Shown here: piece after piece, positions 9,508-20,727 of the stretch | How the letters are laid out: each line of letters opens with the position of its first letter | How positions within the stretch are numbered: position 1 is the stretch's first letter | Source: Bacteroidota bacterium | Lineage (GTDB): Bacteria > Bacteroidota > Bacteroidia > B-17B0 > Aurantibacillaceae | Assembly: GCA_021155905.1 (NCBI GenBank) | Contig: JAJNBG010000014.1 | Coordinates: 1 to 64,000 of the forward strand | Direction: 5' to 3' | DNA length: 64,000 nt | The notes under the pieces: model-generated | Told to the model about the DNA's origin: nothing | What the model saw: only the letters and a program-made list of their open reading frames with translations | The model's database searches: none | Translations under genes and position numbers: made by a program

Positions 9508-10665
9508 TTATTTACGTCTTCTTTGCTTTTCTTTAATGATCAGGCTTAATTCCCTACCCGTTTGTCCTTTTACAGACGTATTCTCCTGAGCCCTTCTTAT
9601 CAGGTATGGCAGCACTTCTTTAACCGGCCCGTAAGGAACATACTTGGCCACATTATAATTTGCGAGCGCCAGGTTGTAACTGATGTGATCGCTCATTCCT
9701 AATAACTGCGAAAAGAAAATACGTTTGTCCGAATCTTTAATTGCATACTTGTTCATTAATTCAACAAGGAATAAACTACTCCTTTCATTATGTGTACCCG
9801 CACATAAACCAATTATATCGATGTTTTTAATACACTCTTCAAGAGCCGCATTGTAATCTATGTCAGATTTTTCTTTGGAATCCTGGATTGGAGAAGGATA
9901 TTTTTTTTCAATAGCGCGCGCTCTTTCTTTTTCCATGTATGCTCCGCGTACCAGTTTAGCGCCAATATGAAAGCCGTTGGCTTTTCCTTTTGCGATTGTT
10001 TCTTTTAAAAACCCGAGCCGGTCTTTCCTGTACAATTGAAAGGTATTATAAACAATTGCCTTTTCTTTGTTGTATAAGGCCATATTTTCATCTGCCAACG
10101 CATCAATAGCCGGCTGAATCCAACTTTCCTCTGCATCAATAAATATTGGTTGATTTGCCGTATGAGCTTCTTTGCAGATTTTGTGAACACGCTGCTTTAC
10201 TTTATCGTATTCTTTTAGTTCAGCCTCCGTTAAATTCGTATTGAAACTCACTTTTTCCAAAAGATCAAACCTGGCTAAGCCGGTTACTTTAAATACACAA
10301 AATGGAATGTATTTATCATCTTTCGCTTTATGTATAGTTTCAATGGTTTCTTTGCAACAGGCATCAAAATCAGTCTCGCTCTCTTTTCCTTCCACACTAT
10401 AATCCAATATAGTTCCAATATTGTATTTTCCCAACTCAGCAATCGTTCGATCACATTCCGAAATGGTTTCTCCTCCAACAAACTGTTTAAAAATAGTAGC
10501 CTTAATTAATCCTTTAAATCCAATAGCTAAACCAATTGGCGCCATTTTTGCACTGAACTTAACCAGGGCAGGATTTCCAACCATTTTAAACAACCAATAA
10601 GAACGATTTAAATCGCGGTTGGATTTTGCTTTAAAAGCATTTTCAGTATTATCAAAAGAAACCAT
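9508..10665 (-). CDS. Proline dehydrogenase family protein
   Basis: 385 aa; LDYSVEGKE, VFKVTG, DAEESWIQPAID, GAKLVRGAYMEKER, GTHNERSS, FSQLLGMSDHI, YVPYGPVKEVLPYLIRRAQENTSV motifs of ProDH. Confidence 0.93.
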   Translation of the reverse strand: MVSFDNTENAFKAKSNRDLNRSYWLFKMVGNPALVKFSAKMAPIGLAIGFKGLIKATIFKQFVGGETISECDRTIAELGKYNIGTILDYSVEGKESETDFDACCKETIETIHKAKDDKYIPFCVFKVTGLARFDLLEKVSFNTNLTEAELKEYDKVKQRVHKICKEAHTANQPIFIDAEESWIQPAIDALADENMALYNKEKAIVYNTFQLYRKDRLGFLKETIAKGKANGFHIGAKLVRGAYMEKERARAIEKKYPSPIQDSKEKSDIDYNAALEECIKNIDIIGLCAGTHNERSSLFLVELMNKYAIKDSDKRIFFSQLLGMSDHISYNLALANYNVAKYVPYGPVKEVLPYLIRRAQENTSVKGQTGRELSLIIKEKQRRRK

Positions 10666-10769
10666 AAGAAATTTGGCTCAAATATAAAGGTTTTTACAAT
10701 AAAAATTTACTAATAATCGCAATCAAATCACTACTTTATCATCATTATTTTGAATTATAAATCGTACTT

Positions 10770-11438
10770 TTGTGTATGCTAGTTGCCGACCTTATAACAG
10801 ACGAAATTCCACCGTTAAAACATACCGACACCGTTGAGATGGCCTTGGACTGGATGGAACAATTTAAAGTATCTCATTTAGCTGTTGTTAAGGATAGAGA
10901 ATTGATTGGATTGGTTTCCGAACATGACCTTATGGATTACAACCATCCCGAAGAAAAAATCGAAGAACTAAAAACACCTTTATTAAAACCCATCATTCAT
11001 AATTATCAGCACACATATGATCTTTTAAAACTGATGATGTCTTTTAATTTAACACTGATAGCAGTGTTGGATGATAAAGAACTGTATAAGGGTTGTATTA
11101 CCCTGAAAGGATTACTGCAAAATATTTCGTCCATGGCTTCGGTGCAGAACCTTGGTGGTGTCATTGTTTTAGAAGTTAACCAGGCAGATTATTCCTTAAC
11201 TCAGATTTCGAGCATTATTGAAGGTAACGATGCTAAAATTCTTAGCGCCCACGTTTCTTCCATTCCGGATAGCACCAAAGTAGAAGTCACCCTAAAGATT
11301 AATAAAGAAGACCTTTCCCGCATTTTGCAAACCTTTTACAGGTACAATTACGTTGTGAAAGCGTCATTTCAAAACAGTGATTTTGAAAGCGGAATGAAAA
11401 ATAAATTAGATGAGTTTTTACACTTCCTAAACATCTAG
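10770..11438 (+). CDS. CBS-domain protein
   Basis: 222 aa; two CBS-like repeats (VEMALDWMEQFKVSHLAVVKDRELIGLVSEHDLMDY; ACT-like C-terminal part); precedes nadK. Confidence 0.8.
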   Translation: MCMLVADLITDEIPPLKHTDTVEMALDWMEQFKVSHLAVVKDRELIGLVSEHDLMDYNHPEEKIEELKTPLLKPIIHNYQHTYDLLKLMMSFNLTLIAVLDDKELYKGCITLKGLLQNISSMASVQNLGGVIVLEVNQADYSLTQISSIIEGNDAKILSAHVSSIPDSTKVEVTLKINKEDLSRILQTFYRYNYVVKASFQNSDFESGMKNKLDEFLHFLNI

Positions 11439-11453
11439 TTTTAAAATACACTT

Positions 11454-13711
<2,258 letters not shown>

Positions 13712-13724
13712 AATCAAAGAGAAC

Positions 13725-13755
13725 AAAAATCCTGCTAATAAATAGCGGGATTTTT
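13725..13755 (+). terminator. Rho-independent terminator after eno
   Basis: aaaaatcctgct-aataaat-agcgggattttt, one wobble pair, T-run. Confidence 0.7.
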
Positions 13756-13799
13756 TATTTAAGGTCAACAAAGTAAACATCAGCAAAAAAATAAACACA

Positions 13800-14171
13800 A
13801 TGGAAAAACAATTTAATTATGTCACTAAACTTGACATCAAATTTGATCATCTCCAAAAAATAGATGTGACTCAAATGGTGAGTGAATGTAAAGATAAATG
13901 GTTCAACCAGACACTTACTCAGGTTAACGATAGCGTTGTCAGATTAGGCATCGTTGAAGGTGAATACCATTGGCACAAGCACGATAACGACGATGAGTTC
14001 TTCTTTGTTTTAGAAGGACAGCTATTGATTGATCTGGAAGATCAGACTATTGAATTAAACCCTAATCAAGGAGTCACCATTACAAAAGGTGTGATGCACA
14101 GGCCACGGGCGCCAAAAAGGACCGTGATGCTGATGGTGGAGACCAGCACTATCGAACCGACCGGAAACTGA
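13800..14171 (+). CDS. Cupin-domain protein
   Basis: 123 aa; cupin motif EYHWHKHDNDDEFFFVLEGQLLIDL ... GVMHRPRAP. Confidence 0.9.
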   Translation: MEKQFNYVTKLDIKFDHLQKIDVTQMVSECKDKWFNQTLTQVNDSVVRLGIVEGEYHWHKHDNDDEFFFVLEGQLLIDLEDQTIELNPNQGVTITKGVMHRPRAPKRTVMLMVETSTIEPTGN

Positions 14172-14177
14172 TTTAGA

Positions 14178-14220
14178 ATATAAAAAAACACCCGCTGAAT
14201 GAGCGGGTGTTTTTTTATAT
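14178..14220. terminator. Strong bidirectional terminator between convergent genes
   Basis: Perfect 19-bp inverted repeat atataaaaaaacacccgct / agcgggtgtttttttatat. Confidence 0.85.
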
Positions 14221-14230
14221 TTTTCTTTAA

Positions 14231-15145
14231 TTAGAACTTAGCCCTGATCTTACGAACTTTGCCTCTGCGACGGTGATTAAAGAAATGACCGTAACGTCCT
14301 CTGTAAAAACTTGATTTACCTCTTAATACATAACTGTAGCTTAAACTCATGGTCATGTATCCGTCTTTGTGTGAAACGTCTCCACGTTTCTCTCCCCAAT
14401 CATGAGAGTAGTATAAACCTTTATCTTCAAAATCAGAAGCATCACCTAATTCATCAATTCTCCTGGATAAGCTTGGATCACCGGAAAGACTCGGATCTTC
14501 AGGATAAACATCGCTGATATCATCCAGATAGTCAGTAAAAGTTGTCCTGTAATTTAACTCATAACCAATACGGTGTTTTTTATGAACAGTGAAATAAAAT
14601 CCAATCCCTGCAGGAATATTAATTCCAATAGCAGAATAGTTTTTGCCTTCTGTATGCAAAGGACGCAGCTTTACCCACTCACCATCCTTATTAGCTTTTG
14701 GATTTGAATAAAACCCTCCTACTCCGGCAAAAAAGTAAGCTCTGAATCCGTTTTTATAACGGTACGTATTTCCTAAATCATTATCCTCATAAAAGAAAAC
14801 CTGTCCCGTAACAGCGAGGTCAAACATATCATTTCTGAAATTTAAGTTCCGGGCATTACGAGCAGGATTGGAAGACAACTTGTCATCTCCTTCAATACGT
14901 AAATAATCCAAAGCTAATTTAACCGACACTTTCTGATGTACTTTGTAACGCGCAAATCCTCCAAGATTCCAGCGCGTTTTAGCCATTTTCATGTCCGCCA
15001 CAAAATCTCTTCGGGTCTTTTCCTTTCCTCCTATATCACCCAGGTAATTAGAAACACCCAATGAAAAACCATAATCCCAAAGCCATTGTGCTTTTGAAAC
15101 TGTGGTGGTAAATAAAATTAAAATAATAATAAATATATTTTTCAT
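14231..15145 (-). CDS. DUF6089-like outer membrane beta-barrel protein
   Basis: Track ORF starts at 15226, but the signal peptide MKNIFIIILILFTTTVSKAQ begins at 15145; barrel-like sequence WDYGFSLGVSNYLGDIGG. Confidence 0.75.
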   Translation of the reverse strand: MKNIFIIILILFTTTVSKAQWLWDYGFSLGVSNYLGDIGGKEKTRRDFVADMKMAKTRWNLGGFARYKVHQKVSVKLALDYLRIEGDDKLSSNPARNARNLNFRNDMFDLAVTGQVFFYEDNDLGNTYRYKNGFRAYFFAGVGGFYSNPKANKDGEWVKLRPLHTEGKNYSAIGINIPAGIGFYFTVHKKHRIGYELNYRTTFTDYLDDISDVYPEDPSLSGDPSLSRRIDELGDASDFEDKGLYYSHDWGEKRGDVSHKDGYMTMSLSYSYVLRGKSSFYRGRYGHFFNHRRRGKVRKIRAKF

Positions 15146-15216
15146 CGAAACTAAATACGGATTAAAGTATACAAAAATAATAAAATCTTTAACTTTACAC
15201 CAAAAATAATACCATA

Positions 15217-16161
15217 ATGGATACAATTCAGCGATTATTTAACATAAAGTACCCCATTATTCAGGCCGGAATGATCTGGTGCAGTGGATGGGAACTTGCC
15301 TCAGCTGTATCCAATGCGGGCGGACTTGGATTAATCGGTTCCGGCTCGATGTATCCTGAAATATTAAGAGAGCATATTCAAAAATGCAAACAGGCAACCA
15401 GCAAGCCTTTTGGTGTCAATGTTCCTTTGTTATACCCCAATATTGAAGAACACATTAAAATCATCATAGAAGAAAATGTTAAAATTGTATTCACCTCCGC
15501 AGGGAATCCTAAAACCTGGACGAATCATCTGAAACAACATGGCATTACAGTCGTTCATGTGGTTTCAAATGTAAAATTTGCCATTAAATGCCAGGAAGCC
15601 GGAGTTGACGCTATTGTCGCTGAGGGCTTTGAAGCCGGTGGGCATAATGGAAGAGAAGAAACAACAACTTTAGTATTAATTCCGCAGGTAAAAAAAGCCA
15701 TTACAGTTCCCCTGATTGCAGCAGGAGGCATCAGCACCGGGAAAGCCATCGCAGCTGTATTTGCCTTAGGTGCCCAGGGAGCACAAATCGGAAGCCGTTT
15801 TGTGACAACTATAGAATCTTCCGCTCACATTAATTTTAAAAACGCCGTAGTTAATGCCAAAGAAGGCGATACCCAGGTATCCCTGAAACAATTGACTCCG
15901 GTTCGTTTATTAAAAAATTCATTTTACCAGAAAGTTGATGAGCTTGAGAAAAAAGGAGCAGCTATTGAAGAATTGTCAAATCTGTTAGGAAGAGGTCGTG
16001 CAAAAAAAGGCATGTTCGAAGGAAACCTTGAAGACGGGGAGCTCGAAATCGGACAAGTATCAGGAGGTATTGATAAAATTCAAACGGTTCAGGAAGTAAT
16101 GGATGAATTAATCCTTGAATACAATTCCGTGATCAAAAACATGAGCAATGGTTTTTTATAA
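15217..16161 (+). CDS. Nitronate monooxygenase / FabK-like FMN-dependent protein
   Basis: 314 aa; YPIIQAGMIWCSGWELASAVSNAGGLGLIGSG, VAEGFEAGGHNGREETTT, PLIAAGGISTGKAIAAVFALGAQGAQIGSRFV. Confidence 0.9.
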   Translation: MDTIQRLFNIKYPIIQAGMIWCSGWELASAVSNAGGLGLIGSGSMYPEILREHIQKCKQATSKPFGVNVPLLYPNIEEHIKIIIEENVKIVFTSAGNPKTWTNHLKQHGITVVHVVSNVKFAIKCQEAGVDAIVAEGFEAGGHNGREETTTLVLIPQVKKAITVPLIAAGGISTGKAIAAVFALGAQGAQIGSRFVTTIESSAHINFKNAVVNAKEGDTQVSLKQLTPVRLLKNSFYQKVDELEKKGAAIEELSNLLGRGRAKKGMFEGNLEDGELEIGQVSGGIDKIQTVQEVMDELILEYNSVIKNMSNGFL

Positions 16162-16162
16162 G

Positions 16163-17596
16163 CTATTTGATTAATCTGATCAGGTAAAAGTTTTCGAGTT
16201 CGGTCGTGTCTCCTTTCAAAACATTAATTCCTTTTATTTTAGGATATAATTCACTGATTTTTTCCTTGGGCGATAAAAAATAGTTTGCTTTCGAAAATAC
16301 ATCGTTGTAGTTTTTGTCACTCAAAAAATAACTGTGCCTGTCACCCAATAAATTAATTATGAAGGGCTTGCCAAAAGCAATACTTTCATTCAATCCAACT
16401 TTCTCTTTTATTTTTTCAAAATCATCAAGCACAGTCTCATGATAAGGTCCGATACTCCGGTCGCGATGATGAACTGCCAGCCATATGGTTTTTGAATTAC
16501 TAAACAACACAATGCATAAGCACATCACCACTATCATTTCCTTCTTTAACCCAATTTTGGTTAATACAACAAAAACACCCTCTATCATGAAATACATTAC
16601 CAATGGCAAAATAGGAACCAGGTATTTTATGGTATCGCCATTATAAGGGTATAAAAACAGGAAAATAAAATAAAAGATCAATGACAGATGCATGATGCTT
16701 ACTTTTCTTTTTATGGATGCCAGGAAGCCGATGCCAAAAGAAATCATCGTTAAACACTTGATGATCGTATTCATCCAGAAAAGAATTTCCTGCTCAAAAA
16801 ACAGCGTCAGGTAACGGAAATAAATGCTAACATTATCTAGAAACACATGAAAGCCATAATCCCTGAGCACTAAATTACCGTAAAGGCTCACTTCACGATT
16901 TTGAACGGTACTAAGGAAAACGGTATTTATAAATGCAATCACAGCTAAAAAAATCAGAATACATGTGAATGCACTTTTGATTTTTTTCTTTAACGTCTGG
17001 CCCTTTTCCATCCATAAGAAGATCAGGTAACTTATAAATAACGAAAATCCGATAAACCTCACAGAAAACAGGCATCCCAATAATACAGGGATCACAAAAT
17101 TGACCCATTTACTTTTATTAAAAACTAAGTATAAGACGCCATAAAAAAGAGCTATGAAAAAAAACTCAGGAACGACCTCTGACTTTAATCTTAAAAACAA
17201 AAAATTATAAAACGCGCACAAGGTTGCAACTAAACTAACAGGCAGGGAGAAATGATTGGAGAGAAATAAAAAAAAACTGATTCCTGCTAAAATGTAACAC
17301 AACGAAATCAGGTTGATATATTGTTCAATTTGCAGGGTTGGAGGAATGAAACTCAGGACTAAAGAAAAAGCCACGCTCCTTTTTGGACTACTGTATTCTG
17401 CCACGTTTAAAACCTGTTTGTATTCTTCTGAAGGAGAATGAATCTGTTGGCCCTGGTATACATATTGAGCGAAATCATCACCCCAATCAGGATAGGTTTT
17501 CGTGTGTATGAAATAAGTGGGTACTAATAGAAGAACAAGCGCCAACGCATACACTGTTTTTTTTAACGCGCTATTTTCAGATCGTAGATTCACCAC
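16163..17596 (-). CDS. Polytopic membrane protein, glycosyltransferase family 39-like (ArnT/PMT-like)
   Basis: 477 aa; many hydrophobic helices, first loop DWGDDFAQYVYQGQQI with acidic residues as in GT-C enzymes. Confidence 0.6.
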   Translation of the reverse strand: MVNLRSENSALKKTVYALALVLLLVPTYFIHTKTYPDWGDDFAQYVYQGQQIHSPSEEYKQVLNVAEYSSPKRSVAFSLVLSFIPPTLQIEQYINLISLCYILAGISFFLFLSNHFSLPVSLVATLCAFYNFLFLRLKSEVVPEFFFIALFYGVLYLVFNKSKWVNFVIPVLLGCLFSVRFIGFSLFISYLIFLWMEKGQTLKKKIKSAFTCILIFLAVIAFINTVFLSTVQNREVSLYGNLVLRDYGFHVFLDNVSIYFRYLTLFFEQEILFWMNTIIKCLTMISFGIGFLASIKRKVSIMHLSLIFYFIFLFLYPYNGDTIKYLVPILPLVMYFMIEGVFVVLTKIGLKKEMIVVMCLCIVLFSNSKTIWLAVHHRDRSIGPYHETVLDDFEKIKEKVGLNESIAFGKPFIINLLGDRHSYFLSDKNYNDVFSKANYFLSPKEKISELYPKIKGINVLKGDTTELENFYLIRLIK

Positions 17597-18132
17597 TGCT
17601 GTTTGAATTTAAGTTTCGCTATATCTTTCAAAATGTTCCTGGCCCTCGCTTTGATTCCCGCACTCTCATCAACAGTGATTAAATGAGATAAAACAACAGA
17701 TAATTCAAGCAATAATTCGGGATAAGGTGTGGAAATATTATAAATAACTGTCATAGCAAAAGCTCTCACCGCAATTGGCTCTGAAGGGTTTTGAGCATAT
17801 TCAAAGCATTTATCCAGCACAAAGGACTCCCACTTTTTAGGCACCGGTTGCTTTTGAAAAATATGTAAAATGCTTCTCACCACACCACTGTGAATTTCTT
17901 TATCCTTTAGATGGGTGATAAGCTTTGTATGAAAAGGTTTGATACGTTCCGGATCAATACTAGCGCAATGAGTAACCACCCACATTGCCCGGTTACTCAC
18001 TAATTGGTCTTTATCGAAAGCAAAAGCCATTAATTCATTCACAAGATCATTATCCAATATGGTTTTTGCCAATACGGGTGCTTTAAAATTTCTATTGTTA
18101 AAATCAAGAATAATTTCAGGTTTCTTTGACAT
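17590..18132 (-). CDS. HEAT-repeat-like conserved hypothetical protein
   Basis: 180 aa helical; overlaps the next gene by 7 nt (17590-17596). Confidence 0.6.
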   Translation of the reverse strand: MSKKPEIILDFNNRNFKAPVLAKTILDNDLVNELMAFAFDKDQLVSNRAMWVVTHCASIDPERIKPFHTKLITHLKDKEIHSGVVRSILHIFQKQPVPKKWESFVLDKCFEYAQNPSEPIAVRAFAMTVIYNISTPYPELLLELSVVLSHLITVDESAGIKARARNILKDIAKLKFKQQW

Positions 18133-18233
18133 TTTTCAATTAATGGTCGATTAAAAATAAATATAAGTAAATTTTAAAATCGCTTTGCGTTTAATCAAAT
18201 TATATGTAAACTCGTGTAAATTTAACGAAATTA

Positions 18234-19535
18234 ATGAGTGCCTCATTGCCTGAAATAGAAACCCGACCTTTATCTGAAATCCAAAAATACCAGGAAAAAA
18301 AATTACATGACCTTTTATCTTATGTAAGCATTCATTCTGATTTTTATAGAGCACGATTTAAGCAACACGGAATTCATATTTCTGAAATCAAGACGCTTCA
18401 TGACCTTGAAAAAATTCCGGTAACCTCAAAAGATGATCTTTACCATCATAACCAGGAATTCATTTGTGTTCCCTCAGAAAAAATAATTGATTACGTAACA
18501 ACAAGCGGAACATTGGGAGATCCCCTGACATTTGTTTTAACGGATAAAGATCTTGACCGCCTTGCTTATAATGAACATATTTCTTTAGCCTGTGCGGGCG
18601 GAAGTAAAAATGACATCTACCAATTAATGACAACCATTGACCGGAGATTTATGGCAGGTATGGCCTATTTTTTGGGATTAAAACAAATGGGTGCCGGCGT
18701 TGTGAGAGTTGGAAACGGAATGCCGGAATTTCAGTGGGATACAATCAAACGTTTAAAACCAACCATTGCCATTGCGGTTCCTTCTTTTTTATTAAAACTT
18801 ATTGAGTTTGCAGAACAAAATAATATTGACTACAAAAACTGCAGCATCAAAAAAGTAGTTTGTATTGGTGAGGCCATTAGAAATGAGGACTTCACATACA
18901 ATACGTTAGGGAAGAGAATTACTGATAAATGGCCGTTACAATTATTCAGCACCTACGCTTCTACTGAAATGGGCGCCGCTTTTACCGAATGCTTAGCCGG
19001 CAAAGGGGGGCATCACCATCCTGAATTATTAATTGCAGAATTTTTAGATGATAATAACCTACCGGTACCGCATGGTGAGGCCGGAGAACTAACGGTTACC
19101 ACATTAGGCGTTGAAGGCATGCCATTGATCCGGTTCAAAACAGGTGACATTTGCAAAGCCTATGATGAACAATGTTCATGCGGACGAACAACGATGCGTA
19201 TCAGTCCTATTCTTGGGCGTAAACAACAAATGATCAAATTTAAAGGGACGAGTTTATACCCGCCGGCTTTGTATGATATTTTAAATACCGTTCCCTATAT
19301 TAAAAACTATATAGTGGAAGTATACACCAATGATATTGGCACCGACGAAATTGTTATTAATATTGGAGCCGTCAATCCACCTGAAAATTTTGATAAAGAT
19401 CTGAAAGATCATTTTAGAGCAAAATTAAGGGTGGCGCCCGCAATAATATTAGAAACTCCTGAAAATATTAGTAAACGTCAGTTGCCTGAAATGAGCAGAA
19501 AACCAATCACATTTATAGACCGAAGAAGCAAATAA
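18234..19535 (+). CDS. Phenylacetate--CoA ligase-like AMP-dependent synthetase
   Basis: 433 aa; DYVTTSGTLGDPLTFVLTDKD, YASTEMGAAFTEC, RFKTGDICKAY, SPILGRKQQMIKFKGTSLYPPALYDIL as in PaaK. Confidence 0.85.
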   Translation: MSASLPEIETRPLSEIQKYQEKKLHDLLSYVSIHSDFYRARFKQHGIHISEIKTLHDLEKIPVTSKDDLYHHNQEFICVPSEKIIDYVTTSGTLGDPLTFVLTDKDLDRLAYNEHISLACAGGSKNDIYQLMTTIDRRFMAGMAYFLGLKQMGAGVVRVGNGMPEFQWDTIKRLKPTIAIAVPSFLLKLIEFAEQNNIDYKNCSIKKVVCIGEAIRNEDFTYNTLGKRITDKWPLQLFSTYASTEMGAAFTECLAGKGGHHHPELLIAEFLDDNNLPVPHGEAGELTVTTLGVEGMPLIRFKTGDICKAYDEQCSCGRTTMRISPILGRKQQMIKFKGTSLYPPALYDILNTVPYIKNYIVEVYTNDIGTDEIVINIGAVNPPENFDKDLKDHFRAKLRVAPAIILETPENISKRQLPEMSRKPITFIDRRSK

Positions 19536-20710
19536 TGAAACTATATATATCACAAGCCCCAAAACAAATCAGCAATTTTGCAAAAGAGTTTAATTTCGAA
19601 ACTTTAAGGCCTTATTACGATAGTGAATCAAAAGAAGTGATGAACCGTCTTGCTTATTATGAGACGTATTACAAAGCCATGGCTTTTTTATGGCCCGAGA
19701 TGACGAAGGAGCAAATGATTGAAAAAGCCCTGAACACAAAATCACCTTATGAGTTTCAAACCGGCTACATGAGGGACGCCATTTGGAAAATAGTGAACTC
19801 AACATCAACAGGATTAACCTGGAGCGGACTTGAAAACCTGGATAGAAATAAAGCCTATTTGTACATCGCCAATCATCGTGATATCTTATTAGACAGTGCG
19901 ATCCTTCAAATCATTTTAGATAAGGAAGAATTTGAAACTTCAGAAATCACGTTCGGTTCTAATTTGATGGAAGAAGGTTTTATCACCGATTTCGGAAGAA
20001 TGAACCGCATGTTCACGGTTAAAAGAGAAGGAAATGTCAAAGAATTATATGATATTTCCAGGCAGTTAAGCGCTTACATCCGTCATGTGATCCTTGACAA
20101 GAACACCAGTGTTTGGATTGCACAACGTAACGGACGAACGAAGGACGGCAGCGATATCACTCAAACCGGTTTATTAAAAATGTTAAACCTGAGCGGAGAT
20201 GCTGATTTTAAAAAAAGTTTTTCTGAATTAAATATCGTTCCCCTAACCATCAGCTTTGAGTATGAGCCCTGCGACAACCTGAAAGTGCAGGAATTGTACT
20301 TGTCGTCTTTACACACTAAATATGTGAAAGCACCCGGAGAAGATCTTAACAGTATTTTAACCGGAATTAAACAACCTAAGGGAAAGATTCACGTTGCTTT
20401 TGGGAAACCCATAAAAGAAGAACTTGCTGAGATAGATAAAGTAACAAATGAAAATGAAAAAATAAAATTACTGGCAGCTCAGATTGACAAATGTATTTAT
20501 CAGAACTATAAGCTAAATCCGGTTAATTACATTGCCTATGATCTTCTGAACCAAACGAATATTTTTGAAAACAATTATACTCAAACCGAAAAAGAATCTT
20601 TCCTAAACTATATCAGTCAGAAGATAAAAGCCATGACCGGAGAAGCTGAAGTCCTGAAAAATCTCTTTTTAACGATGTACGCGAATCCGGTGGTCAACAA
20701 ATTAAAATAG
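19535..20710 (+). CDS. 1-acyl-sn-glycerol-3-phosphate acyltransferase-like (PlsC domain)
   Basis: 391 aa; YIANHRDILLDSAIL (HX4D variant), translationally coupled to the upstream ligase (TAATG overlap). Confidence 0.8.
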   Translation: MKLYISQAPKQISNFAKEFNFETLRPYYDSESKEVMNRLAYYETYYKAMAFLWPEMTKEQMIEKALNTKSPYEFQTGYMRDAIWKIVNSTSTGLTWSGLENLDRNKAYLYIANHRDILLDSAILQIILDKEEFETSEITFGSNLMEEGFITDFGRMNRMFTVKREGNVKELYDISRQLSAYIRHVILDKNTSVWIAQRNGRTKDGSDITQTGLLKMLNLSGDADFKKSFSELNIVPLTISFEYEPCDNLKVQELYLSSLHTKYVKAPGEDLNSILTGIKQPKGKIHVAFGKPIKEELAEIDKVTNENEKIKLLAAQIDKCIYQNYKLNPVNYIAYDLLNQTNIFENNYTQTEKESFLNYISQKIKAMTGEAEVLKNLFLTMYANPVVNKLK

Positions 20711-20727
20711 CGTGGCTTTTGTCAGTT

